Below are positions 16,924 to 24,244 of a stretch of DNA of 64,000 nucleotides, piece after piece. Every line of letters begins with the position of its first letter. Positions within the stretch are counted from its first letter, which is position 1. Source of the DNA: an uncultured Eubacteriales bacterium. Its GTDB lineage: Bacteria > Bacillota > Clostridia > Oscillospirales > Acutalibacteraceae. The notes beneath the pieces are model-generated. The model did not search any database. It had not been told where the DNA came from and saw only the letters and a program-made list of their open reading frames with translations. The DNA is taken from contig CAJKBQ010000001.1 of NCBI GenBank assembly GCA_905198155.1, forward strand, positions 62,001-126,000, read 5' to 3'. The position numbers and the translations under genes were made by a program.

Positions 16924-18054
16924 ATGGAAATTGATGAAAATCAGCTGCACATCTATTCCGTCGCGGAGATGGAATCGGCCGGAACCGTGCGCCTGTACGG
17001 CCGCACTGTCCCGCAGCACCAGCCGTATTACCTGTTCTGGACGAGCAGCGGCCTGGAATGGGAAACTTGCGCCCGCGAAATGTGGCTGGACCTGGACGTC
17101 GCGTACGAATCCGCAGAGCCGTGGGTGACGGTCGAAATCGACGGCGCGCTCTTTTCGCGCCAGCCGCTGATGCCCGGCAGGCAATCGCTTTGCCTGTACC
17201 GCAATATGACCGACGGCAATCCGCACCGCGTCCGCTTTGCGCTGGACACCCAGGCGGCGGAAGGGACATTTGTTGCGGTTTCACAGCTGCGCACAGACGG
17301 CGCCCCGCTGCCGATGACGCCGCCGCCGATGCGGATCGAGTGCATCGGCGACAGCATCACCTCCGGCGAAGGGCTGGCTCTCCCGGCCTCCTACACCGGC
17401 TGGGCGACGGGGATGCACAGCGCGTCGCGCGCCTATCACCGCATCCTGATGCAGCAGCGGGACGCCGACGTGCGCGTGCTTTCGCGCGGCGGATACGGCG
17501 TGTACTGCGGCTGGAACAACGACATCCGCTCCGCGATGCCGCGGTATTACGACGCCGTTTGCGGGTTCCAGGACAATGCGGCCGGCCGGGCGCTCGGCGC
17601 GTGCGCGGAAAACGATTTTGCCGCTTGGCAGCCGGACGTGATTTTTGTACTGCTCGGCGCAAACGACCGCGGCGCGGCCGGACGCGACCCATGGATTGAC
17701 GCAAACGGAACTGCACACCAGCTGAAATGGGAATCAGACGGTATATTGACGCCGGAATCTGAAAAATTAGTGCAAAATGCCGTGACTTCGTTTTTGCAGA
17801 ACCTGCGCGCGAAAAACCCGGCAGCCCACATTGTGTGGGCGTGCGGTGTGCTGGACGCGGTGATCGCGCCGACGATTCGCGCGGCGCTGGATCGATACGC
17901 GGCCTCCGCCGGAGACGGGCGCGTGGAATTCCGGATGCTGTCCCCGGTGAGCGACCGGTCGGCGCACAATCACCCCGGGGTGGAGACCCATCGCCGGATG
18001 GCCGCGGAGTTGGGCGCGATTCTCGACGAAACGGCGCAAAACGCGGATTTTTGA
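16924..18054 (+). CDS. SGNH/GDSL esterase, carbohydrate-esterase-family-2-like
   Basis: A 376-residue protein with an N-terminal beta-sandwich (about 1-135) followed by an SGNH hydrolase domain: CIGDSITSGE (nucleophile Ser, about residue 145), GANDRG with the block III Asn, and HPGVETHRRMA with the catalytic His. The two-domain layout is that of CE2 deacetylases, which remove acetyl groups from xylan, mannan or oligosaccharides. It has no signal peptide, so it probably acts on imported oligosaccharides. AGGAG lies at 16911-16915. It follows galK across a terminator and precedes a second SGNH gene with its own promoter. Confidence 0.85.
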   Translation: MEIDENQLHIYSVAEMESAGTVRLYGRTVPQHQPYYLFWTSSGLEWETCAREMWLDLDVAYESAEPWVTVEIDGALFSRQPLMPGRQSLCLYRNMTDGNPHRVRFALDTQAAEGTFVAVSQLRTDGAPLPMTPPPMRIECIGDSITSGEGLALPASYTGWATGMHSASRAYHRILMQQRDADVRVLSRGGYGVYCGWNNDIRSAMPRYYDAVCGFQDNAAGRALGACAENDFAAWQPDVIFVLLGANDRGAAGRDPWIDANGTAHQLKWESDGILTPESEKLVQNAVTSFLQNLRAKNPAAHIVWACGVLDAVIAPTIRAALDRYAASAGDGRVEFRMLSPVSDRSAHNHPGVETHRRMAAELGAILDETAQNADF

Positions 18055-18064
18055 TGCAAAAGGC

Positions 18065-18093
18065 TTGTTTTTCCGCGCATAATATGATATAAT
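18065..18093 (+). promoter_or_regulatory. Promoter of the second SGNH gene
   Basis: TTGTTT (18065-18070), a 17-base spacer and TATAAT (18088-18093), about 30 bases before the start codon; GGAGC follows at 18111. Confidence 0.75.
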
Positions 18094-18122
18094 ACGGTCA
18101 AACCAAAAAAGGAGCAAAAAAC

Positions 18123-18920
18123 ATGAATTTGAACGCTTTTTACCCGGATTTGAACGAAAAACCGCTCGATCGCCTGCCGGAGGACGGCGGCTTCTGCGGC
18201 ATCTTCCGCACCATCGGGTGCATCGGCGACAGCCTCTCTTCCGGCGAGTTTGAGTCAATGGATGACAATGGTCTCAAAGGCTACCATGATATGTACGAGT
18301 ATTCGTGGGGGCAATATATGGCGCGTATGGTAGGTGCCAAAGTATACAATTTTTCGTGCGGCGGGATGAGCGCCCGCGGCTTTTGGAACGAATTCGGCAA
18401 TAAATGCGGCTGTTTTGACGTGCAGAACGCGTGCCAAGCATACATTCTGGCGCTCGGAGTCAACGATGCCCATTCGATTGAACTGGGCAGTCTGTCTGAC
18501 CTGAACGAGCAGAATTTTTATGCGCCCAACCAACCGGAAACATTTGCGAATTATTACGGCAAAATTCTGCTCAAATTGCGCCAAATGCAGCCGAAATCGC
18601 GTATTTTCCTGATGTCGATGCCGCGGACGGACGACCCGGTGCACAACGAGCAGGCCGAACGCCACGCTGCGCTGCTGCACGATTTTGCGGCACATTTCCC
18701 GTTTATGTACGTCATTGACTTTACTAAATACGCGCCGGTGTACGACGAAGCGTTCCGCAAGCAATTCAACTTGGGCGGACACCTGAACCCGATGGGGTAT
18801 ATGCTCACGGCGAAAATGACAGCAGCGTACATCGATTACATTATCCGGCATAACGCGGAAGATTTTGCGCAGGTCGGATTTATCGGAAAGCCGTATTACA
18901 ATTGCGCTGCAAAATGGTAA
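18123..18920 (+). CDS. SGNH/GDSL hydrolase, single domain
   Basis: A 265-residue cytosolic SGNH hydrolase. Visible: CIGDSLSSGE (nucleophile Ser, about residue 39), the oxyanion Gly in SCGGMSARG, LALGVND with the block III Asn, and GGHLNPMGY carrying the catalytic His near residue 222. There is no signal peptide. It is only distantly like its upstream neighbour, so the pair is not a recent duplication. The substrate is probably an ester on a sugar or oligosaccharide, inferred from the esterase and kinase genes nearby. Confidence 0.85.
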   Translation: MNLNAFYPDLNEKPLDRLPEDGGFCGIFRTIGCIGDSLSSGEFESMDDNGLKGYHDMYEYSWGQYMARMVGAKVYNFSCGGMSARGFWNEFGNKCGCFDVQNACQAYILALGVNDAHSIELGSLSDLNEQNFYAPNQPETFANYYGKILLKLRQMQPKSRIFLMSMPRTDDPVHNEQAERHAALLHDFAAHFPFMYVIDFTKYAPVYDEAFRKQFNLGGHLNPMGYMLTAKMTAAYIDYIIRHNAEDFAQVGFIGKPYYNCAAKW

Positions 18921-18974
18921 ATTGATCCGATTCGACGAAAACGTTAAAAAGTCAAAAAAATTTGCGAAAACCCA

Positions 18975-19002
18975 TTGACAAATCCGAAATCTGTGGTATA
19001 AT
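18975..19002 (+). promoter_or_regulatory. Promoter of the tRNA pair
   Basis: Consensus TTGACA (18975-18980), a 16-base spacer and TATAAT (18997-19002), 38 bases before tRNA-Asp. Confidence 0.85.
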
Positions 19003-19039
19003 ATAACACGTTGCGGCGTTACCGACGCAACGTGCAAAT

Positions 19040-19116
19040 GGCCTGGTAGTTCAGCTGGTTAGAACGCTAGCCTGTCACGCTAGAGGTCGACGGTTCGATC
19101 CCGTTCCAGGTCGCCA
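19040..19116 (+). tRNA. tRNA-Asp (anticodon GTC)
   Basis: A 77-base cloverleaf: acceptor GGCCTGG pairs with CCAGGTC (one G-U), anticodon stem CTAGC/GCTAG encloses loop CTGTCAC with GTC at 19074-19076, the T-arm has GGTTCGATCC, and CCA is encoded at 19114-19116. Confidence 0.97.
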
Positions 19117-19122
19117 TTATTT

Positions 19123-19198
19123 GCTGCTATGGCTCAGTTGGTAGAGCACGTCCTTGGTAAGGACGAGGTCACGCGTTCGAATCGCGTTAGCAGCTCCA
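19123..19198 (+). tRNA. tRNA-Thr (anticodon GGT)
   Basis: A 76-base cloverleaf six bases after tRNA-Asp: acceptor GCTGCTA pairs with TAGCAGC, anticodon stem CGTCC/GGACG encloses loop TTGGTAA with GGT, the T-arm has GTTCGAATC, and CCA is encoded at 19196-19198. It is probably cotranscribed with tRNA-Asp. Confidence 0.97.
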
Positions 19199-19205
19199 GA
19201 ATTTG

Positions 19206-19235
19206 CCCGGATGGTCAAAAGCCTTCCGGGTTTTC
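19206..19235 (+). terminator. Terminator of the tRNA operon
   Basis: CCCGGATGG (19206-19214) pairs with CCTTCCGGG (19222-19230) with one T-T mismatch, then TTTTC follows. Confidence 0.7.
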
Positions 19236-19285
19236 TGTTATTTATGATTTATCTGTTTCGCAGCCAAACTGGGGGAGGAGATTTT

Positions 19286-20338
19286 ATGGCAAAGCATATG
19301 TCCCGCGAAAAGAAAAAAGCATACCGCGTACTGACGGTGCTGATCGGCGCTGCGCTGCTGGTGGGGCTGCTGCTGATCGGGAAGTGGATCAGTGATTCGG
19401 TGACGCCGCACCCGGCGGAATCGTCGGCCGCGCCGGCCAGTTCGGCGGCGGATGCGTCATCGGGCTTGGACTCGTCCGTTCCGGATGCGTCCGCGCCGGA
19501 TTCGTCTGCGCCGAGTTCGTCTGAGCCGGAATCGTCGCAGCCAACGTCATCGGCTGCGGCTTCATCGAATCCGGCTTCGTCCAAACCGCCGGTATCGTCG
19601 GCGGCTCCGGCATCGTCCAAGTCGCCTGCAGCCTCGCAAACCGGCTCCAAGACCAACACCGGGCTTTATGCCAATGTCACATGGCGCTCGCCGTACGCGG
19701 AATACGCGGATATCATGAAGCATGGCCGCGACCTGATGCTGCTGAACAATTACTACGAATTGCCGCTCGATTTCAAGTGGGATTTGGTGTATTGGAGCAA
19801 CGGCCAGCCGGTGGATGCGATGAGCCTGAATTCCAAGGAATACGACAAAATTCAGGCGGTGGACCGCGCGGCGTATCAGCCGCTGAAAGAGATGTTTGCC
19901 GCCGCCAAAGCGGCCGGTGTGCCGCTGCAAATGGTGTCGGCGTACCGCTCGATCAGCTTGCAGGATCGGCTGTTCGGGAATCTGGTCAACAGCAACCTGA
20001 AAAAGGGAATGTCCCAGGCAGATGCAATCAAAAAAGCCAATACGGCGCGCACTTTTACCGGCACCAGCGAACACAACACCGGATACGGGTTCGATATTTT
20101 GGAATCCGGCAACTGGAATTTGACGCAGTCGTTTGAAAATACGGCGCAGTTTAAGTGGCTGCAACAGCACGCCGCCGAATATGGGTTCATTCTGCGGTAC
20201 GACAAAACGAAAATCGACAAAACTGGCATTATGTACGAGCCGTGGCACTACCGGTATGTGGGTGTGGAGCACGCGCAGAAGATCAAGGCCAGCGGGATGT
20301 GCCTGGAAGAGTATATTGAGATGCTGGACCGTTCATGA
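19286..20338 (+). CDS. VanY-type D-alanyl-D-alanine carboxypeptidase (M15B), membrane-anchored
   Basis: A 350-residue cell-wall peptidase. The ATG at 19286 follows GGGGGAGGAG; the open frame runs back into tRNA-Thr but that part is not coding. Residues 1-10 are charged, about 13-35 a membrane anchor (VLTVLIGAALLVGLLLIGKW), and about 40-125 a low-complexity Ser/Pro/Ala spacer that would cross the wall. The catalytic domain has SAYRS, the zinc motif SEHNTGYGFD and EPWHYRYVG, so the zinc ligands His, Asp, His and the catalytic Glu are all present. It should trim the terminal D-Ala of peptidoglycan stem peptides. No van resistance genes lie nearby, so housekeeping wall turnover is more likely than resistance. 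Confidence 0.92.
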   Translation: MAKHMSREKKKAYRVLTVLIGAALLVGLLLIGKWISDSVTPHPAESSAAPASSAADASSGLDSSVPDASAPDSSAPSSSEPESSQPTSSAAASSNPASSKPPVSSAAPASSKSPAASQTGSKTNTGLYANVTWRSPYAEYADIMKHGRDLMLLNNYYELPLDFKWDLVYWSNGQPVDAMSLNSKEYDKIQAVDRAAYQPLKEMFAAAKAAGVPLQMVSAYRSISLQDRLFGNLVNSNLKKGMSQADAIKKANTARTFTGTSEHNTGYGFDILESGNWNLTQSFENTAQFKWLQQHAAEYGFILRYDKTKIDKTGIMYEPWHYRYVGVEHAQKIKASGMCLEEYIEMLDRS

Positions 20339-20381
20339 AGCAATGCAACTGCCGGTTGCGTAATTTGCACCCTGCGGGTGA

Positions 20382-20411
20382 TTGATCGGACGTGTAACCC
20401 TGTGGTATGAT
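20382..20411 (+). promoter_or_regulatory. Promoter of the HTH-ADP-ribosylglycohydrolase gene
   Basis: TTGATC (20382-20387), an 18-base spacer and TATGAT (20406-20411), about 32 bases before the start codon. Confidence 0.6.
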
Positions 20412-20442
20412 AGAAGCAAACAGAGAAAACGAGGTGTTTTTG

Positions 20443-22023
20443 ATGGCTTTGTCAAACCGAATCAATCAAATCCGGACGGATGTCCATTTGTCACAGGAAC
20501 AGTTTGCGGACATTTTGGGTGTATCACGCCAATCAGTGCAAAAATGGGAGTCCGGTACCGCTACGCCGGAACTGGAAAAGCTGATTAAAATATCGAAGCT
20601 GTTCGATATTACGCTTGATGCACTGGTGCTGGACAGCAACGGTCGGACGGTGGAGGAACTGAACCGCAGCAAAGTGCTGAAACCGCGGTACGAATGTCTG
20701 CCGTCGTATGAATCGTACGCCTGCAATCTGGCGACGGAGTATCAGCAATCGGCGGAAGAAGGGCTGGACATTGCAGCGTACGGCGACGTATTTGCTGCGG
20801 TGGGGCGGCTGCCGCAGGGCGAGATCAAAGAGCGGCTCAGCGATGTGCTGTTCGACGTGGTACTGAACGCCAAAACAGTGGAAAACTATCCGTATGTAGA
20901 GCCGTCCACGCTGGCGGAAATCCAAAGTCTGCGTAAAGGGGAGATCGGGAGCCGCCCGGTGGATCGCAATGCGCTGCCGGATAAAATCCATGGCGCGTGG
21001 ATGGGGCGTATTTGCGGGTGTCTGCTGGGAAAAACCGTGGAGGGCATCCGCACCGACGAGCTGATTCCGTTTCTCCGGGAGACCGGAAATTACCCGATGC
21101 ACCGGTATATTCTGCACAGCGACCTCAACGAAGAAATTCTGAACCGGTACAAATTCCGGTTTGCCTGCCGCTGCTATGCCGACCAGGTGGACGGGATGCC
21201 GGCGGATGACGATACCAACTATACGGTTATGGCACAGCATATTATAGCGCAGTATGGGCGCGGATTTGCGCCCGGCGACGTGGCGCACAGCTGGGTGCAG
21301 CTCCAAAGGAAGGACGTATACTGCACGGCGGAACGGGTGGCATACTGCAACTTTATCAAAGGATTTGTGCCGCCGGATTCGGCGCAGTACAAAAATCCGT
21401 ACCGGGAATGGATCGGTGCACAGATTCGCGGGGACTACTTCGGCTATATCAATCCCGGCGACCCCGAACAGGCGGCAGACATGGCGTTTCGCGATGCGTC
21501 GATTTCTCATGTAAAAAACGGCATATACGGCGAAATGTTCGTGGCGGCAATGCTGGCGGCCGCAGCGGCAGCCGACCGGATCCCGGAGATTATCCGGAGC
21601 GGGCTGGCACAAATCCCACATACGTCCCGACTGCACGAAGCAGTGACCGAGATCCTGAATCAATTTGAAACCGGCGTGCCGCAGTCGGAATGCTTTGCGC
21701 ACATCCACCGCAGGTACAACGAATACACCAGTCACGGGTGGTGCCACACGATTTCAAACGCCATGATTGTGGCGGCAGCGCTGCTGTACGGCGGCGGAGA
21801 TTATGGCAAGTCGGTCTGCATGGCGGTCGAAACCGGGTTCGACACGGACTGCAACGGCGCAACCGTTGGATCGATCTTGGGGATGGCGAACGGGCTGCGC
21901 AGCATCGGCACAGTCTGGACGAATCCGATCCGGGATACGCTGCACACGACGATATTCGGCAAAGAGACCGTAAAAATTTCCGACTGTGTTCGGCAGACGC
22001 TCCGGCACATCGACGAAAAATAA
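20443..22023 (+). CDS. XRE helix-turn-helix fused to an ADP-ribosylglycohydrolase-family domain
   Basis: A 526-residue fusion. Residues about 5-60 are an XRE-type DNA-binding domain (LSQEQFADILGVSRQSVQKW, then the ELEKLIKISKLFDITLD helix). A linker of about 110 residues leads to an ADP-ribosylglycohydrolase fold from about 178 (DKIHGAWMGRICGCLLG). The metal-binding acidic motifs of this family are kept: ADDDTNYTVMA (about 255) and GFDTDCNGATVGS (about 465), so it should bind magnesium and be active. The ATG at 20443 follows GAGGTG and removes 12 non-domain residues of an earlier in-frame start. The family removes ADP-ribose from proteins or splits related N-glycosides; what this fusion acts on is unknown. 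It has its own promoter and converges on rhaM. Confidence 0.85.
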   Translation: MALSNRINQIRTDVHLSQEQFADILGVSRQSVQKWESGTATPELEKLIKISKLFDITLDALVLDSNGRTVEELNRSKVLKPRYECLPSYESYACNLATEYQQSAEEGLDIAAYGDVFAAVGRLPQGEIKERLSDVLFDVVLNAKTVENYPYVEPSTLAEIQSLRKGEIGSRPVDRNALPDKIHGAWMGRICGCLLGKTVEGIRTDELIPFLRETGNYPMHRYILHSDLNEEILNRYKFRFACRCYADQVDGMPADDDTNYTVMAQHIIAQYGRGFAPGDVAHSWVQLQRKDVYCTAERVAYCNFIKGFVPPDSAQYKNPYREWIGAQIRGDYFGYINPGDPEQAADMAFRDASISHVKNGIYGEMFVAAMLAAAAAADRIPEIIRSGLAQIPHTSRLHEAVTEILNQFETGVPQSECFAHIHRRYNEYTSHGWCHTISNAMIVAAALLYGGGDYGKSVCMAVETGFDTDCNGATVGSILGMANGLRSIGTVWTNPIRDTLHTTIFGKETVKISDCVRQTLRHIDEK

Positions 22024-22028
22024 ACAGG

Positions 22029-22076
22029 ATCCCCGCCCATTCGCGTGAAAAATCGCGGGTGGGCGGGGATATTTTT
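22029..22076. terminator. Bidirectional terminator
   Basis: ATCCCCGCCCA (22029-22039) pairs perfectly with TGGGCGGGGAT (22060-22070), followed by ATTTTT on the plus strand. It is shared by the HTH fusion gene and the convergent mutarotase gene. Confidence 0.85.
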
Positions 22077-22093
22077 CGATCTCAGATTTGCGA

Positions 22094-22411
22094 TTATTCC
22101 AAGAAAAAGACACGTTCCAGTTGGGGCTGCGCGCCCGTTTCCGGATCCATTTCCATGACCATGACGTCCTTCATGTATTCGTTCCAGCGGGCGACAATGG
22201 GGCTTTCCGCCTGGACTTTGGCGGCGTAGGCGCGGCCGTGTCCGCACTCGTAGTACCCGAACAGCTCGTTGCCGACGTTCCAGATGGTGTAGTTGTGAAT
22301 CCCGGCGCTGTGCAGCGTTTCGACCATTTCGGGCCAGATTTCGTTGTGGCGGCGGACGTACTCGTCTTTTTTGCCGGGGAGGATGATGGCTTTCCATGCA
22401 TATCTTTCCAT
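22094..22411 (-). CDS. rhaM: L-rhamnose mutarotase
   Basis: A 105-residue RhaM-type ferredoxin-like enzyme that interconverts the anomers of L-rhamnose for uptake or isomerisation. Family marks: opening ERYAWKAIILPGKKDEYVRRHNEIWPEM with its His, IWNVGNELFGYYEC, and NEYMKDVMVME near the end. Length is normal. AGAAAGG lies about 10 bases before the ATG. It is alone: rhaA, rhaB, rhaD and a rhamnose transporter are not in the window. Confidence 0.88.
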   Translation of the reverse strand: MERYAWKAIILPGKKDEYVRRHNEIWPEMVETLHSAGIHNYTIWNVGNELFGYYECGHGRAYAAKVQAESPIVARWNEYMKDVMVMEMDPETGAQPQLERVFFLE

Positions 22412-22455
22412 TTTGTTCCAACCTTTCTGCGAATCAATTCGCTTGGGATACCGTT

Positions 22456-22484
22456 ATTATACCGCATTTCAAAATAAAGGTCAA
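22456..22484 (-). promoter_or_regulatory. Promoter of rhaM
   Basis: On the minus strand, TTGACC (22484-22479), a 17-base spacer and TATAAT (22461-22456). Confidence 0.8.
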
Positions 22485-22573
22485 GTCTTTGGCACAAAAT
22501 CCATTCTTTTGGACGCAAAACCCGTCGATGAATTGTGCGTTGCTACAAAGTTTAGAAACTTGCGCCGAATCCA

Positions 22574-22603
22574 TTGACAAAGTGCGACCGGATGTGATAA
22601 AAT
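22574..22603 (+). promoter_or_regulatory. Promoter of the purine permease leader
   Basis: Consensus TTGACA (22574-22579), an 18-base spacer and TAAAAT (22598-22603). The transcript would start near 22610, leaving a leader of about 165 bases before the permease. Confidence 0.75.
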
Positions 22604-22638
22604 TTATAACGTATTATTCATAGTACGTTCACAGGCAT

Positions 22639-22682
22639 CCGAGCCCGGCAAAATGGTCGGGGTCGGCGTTTTTCGTTTTTTT
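22639..22682 (+). terminator. Attenuator-like terminator in the permease leader
   Basis: CCGA (22639-22642) pairs with TCGG (22663-22666) and CCCG (22644-22647) with CGGG (22658-22661), then a T-rich tail runs to 22682. It lies only about 30 bases downstream of the expected transcription start, before any known gene, so it looks like a conditional terminator. A weak hairpin (ACGTA 22610 / TACGT 22624) precedes it. The purine riboswitch core was looked for and not found. Confidence 0.5.
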
Positions 22683-22700
22683 CAAACGGGGGTCTTTTTT

Positions 22701-22733
22701 ATGAACACGCGTCGATGCGTGCGTCGGCCGTGA
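22701..22733 (+). CDS. Possible 10-codon Arg-rich leader peptide
   Basis: ATG to TGA encodes MNTRRCVRRP, four of ten codons being Arg (CGT, CGA, CGT, CGG). GGGGG (22688-22692) lies eight bases ahead. It sits between the attenuator-like hairpin and the purine permease. It may be a regulatory leader peptide or chance; only the position and start context support it. Confidence 0.25.
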   Translation: MNTRRCVRRP

Positions 22734-22776
22734 AATTTTAAATAAAAAAGAATATTTTGTTGGAGGGAACAACAGC

Positions 22777-24168
22777 ATGGAAAAATTGTTCAAAATCAAG
22801 CAGCGCGGATCCACTGTTCGCGCCGAGGTGCTGGGCGGCTTGACGACTTTCTTCGCCATGGCGTACATCATCTTCGTAAACCCGTCGATGCTTTGCGTTG
22901 ACCTGGGCGACGGGTTCTACCCGGCGATGCCGAAAGAAAACATCATCGGTGTTGCAGTCGCGACCTGCTTGTCTGCGGTGATTGGTACGCTGCTGACGGG
23001 CTTTTTGGCGAACGTGCCGTATGCGCAGGCGCCGGGCATGGGTCTGAACGCGTTCTTCACGTACACGGTGTGCCTGACGATGGGCTTCACGTGGCAGCAG
23101 GCGCTGACGATTGTCTTTTTCTCCGGTCTGATTTTCTTGATCGTTGCGATCTCCCCGATCCGCAAGAAGATCATCGAGTCGATTCCGGCGTCGCTGAAAG
23201 CGGCGATCAGCGCGGGTATCGGCCTGTTTATCGCTTTTATCGGCCTGCTGAACAGCAAGCTGGTCAACTTCAGCTCCGGGGTTCCGGCGCTGGGCGACAT
23301 CACCCACGGCGCGCAGCTGCTGTGCGTGATCGGGATCCTGATTATTGTGGTGCTGATGGTGCTGCAAGTGAAGGGCGCGATCTTCATCGGCATTCTGGCG
23401 ACGGCGGTGATCGGCTTGGTACCGAGCCTGCTGGGCTGGAATTGGTTCGGCGAGTTTGTGACCGAGGGGTCGGCGTATGATTTGGCGTCGATCGGCGACA
23501 TCTCCAAAGTAGCGTTCCAGTTTGACTTTGCAGGCGTGTTCAGCAACGGTGTGCTGCCGTTCATCACTGCGGTGATTTCGTTCGCGCTGGTGGACTGCTT
23601 CGATACCGTCGGTACGCTGATCGGCACTGCGAGTGCGGCCGGTCTGCTCGAAGAGGACGGCTCGATGGATGGCGGCGACAAAGCGATGATCGCGGATGCG
23701 GTCGCGACGGTGTCCGGCTCTGCGCTGGGTACTTCGACGGTGACGACGTTCGTGGAGTCCGCGTCTGGCATTTCGGAAGGCGCCCGCACGGGGTTGTCTT
23801 CGATCGTGGTTGCGTTTATGTTCGCGCTGAGCCTGTTCATCACGCCGGTGTTCGGTGTGCTGGGCAACAACAGCTGGTTCCTGTATGCGATTACCGCTCC
23901 GGCGCTGATCGTGGTGGGCACGCTGATGATGAAGTCCGTGGCGCGCATTGCGTGGGACAAGATGGAAGAGGCGGTGCCGTGCTTCCTGACCATCGCGATG
24001 ATGCCGTTTGCGTACAGCATTTCGGACGGCATCGCGTTCGGCTTTATCTCCTATGTGGTGATTAAGCTGTTCCGCGGCAAGGCCAAAGAGGTTCCGGTGC
24101 TGATGTACATCATTTCCGTGCTGTTCTTGGCGAAATATGTGCTGATGAACTTGAAGATCGGCGCGTAA
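22777..24168 (+). CDS. NCS2/AzgA-type purine permease (guanine/hypoxanthine family)
   Basis: A 463-residue membrane transporter with about 12-14 helices. Family marks are the opening VRAEVLGGLTTFFAMAYII and NPSML, PGMGLNAFFTY, the substrate-site segment FALVDCFDTVGTLIG and the SGSALGTSTVTTFVESASG loop with its conserved TT and ESA. These fit the AzgA-like guanine/hypoxanthine/adenine:proton symporters rather than xanthine or uracil permeases. GGAGGG lies before the ATG. It is monocistronic, with its own promoter, a long leader holding a terminator-like hairpin, and a shared terminator downstream. Confidence 0.93.
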   Translation: MEKLFKIKQRGSTVRAEVLGGLTTFFAMAYIIFVNPSMLCVDLGDGFYPAMPKENIIGVAVATCLSAVIGTLLTGFLANVPYAQAPGMGLNAFFTYTVCLTMGFTWQQALTIVFFSGLIFLIVAISPIRKKIIESIPASLKAAISAGIGLFIAFIGLLNSKLVNFSSGVPALGDITHGAQLLCVIGILIIVVLMVLQVKGAIFIGILATAVIGLVPSLLGWNWFGEFVTEGSAYDLASIGDISKVAFQFDFAGVFSNGVLPFITAVISFALVDCFDTVGTLIGTASAAGLLEEDGSMDGGDKAMIADAVATVSGSALGTSTVTTFVESASGISEGARTGLSSIVVAFMFALSLFITPVFGVLGNNSWFLYAITAPALIVVGTLMMKSVARIAWDKMEEAVPCFLTIAMMPFAYSISDGIAFGFISYVVIKLFRGKAKEVPVLMYIISVLFLAKYVLMNLKIGA

Positions 24169-24189
24169 GGTTCTTTCTGAAAACAAAAC

Positions 24190-24227
24190 AATCCGGCGAA
24201 TCGGGTCTGTGCTCGATTCGCCGGATT
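24190..24227. terminator. Bidirectional terminator, 14-base-pair perfect stem
   Basis: AATCCGGCGAATCG (24190-24203) pairs with CGATTCGCCGGATT (24214-24227). On the minus strand a T-rich GTTTTGTTTT follows. It ends both the permease gene and the convergent DUF5107 gene. Confidence 0.85.
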
Positions 24228-24244
24228 TCTTGCTGTGTGGGGGA

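Noticed and set aside
19154..19285. Start of the VanY gene inside tRNA-Thr
   Set aside because: The frame overlaps the tRNA and its terminator; GGGGGAGGAG directly before 19286 marks the real start.
19400..19660. Ser/Pro/Ala-rich segment as a DNA repeat or phase-variable tract
   Set aside because: The codons vary and no exact tandem unit is kept; it is a low-complexity protein spacer.
20345..20381. Terminator after the VanY gene
   Set aside because: Two small hairpins (GCAAC/GTTGC and CACCC/GGGTG) are present, but stems are five bases and no T-run follows.
22604..22776. Purine (guanine/adenine) riboswitch before the permease
   Set aside because: Looked for the conserved three-way-junction core and loop sequences; they are not present.
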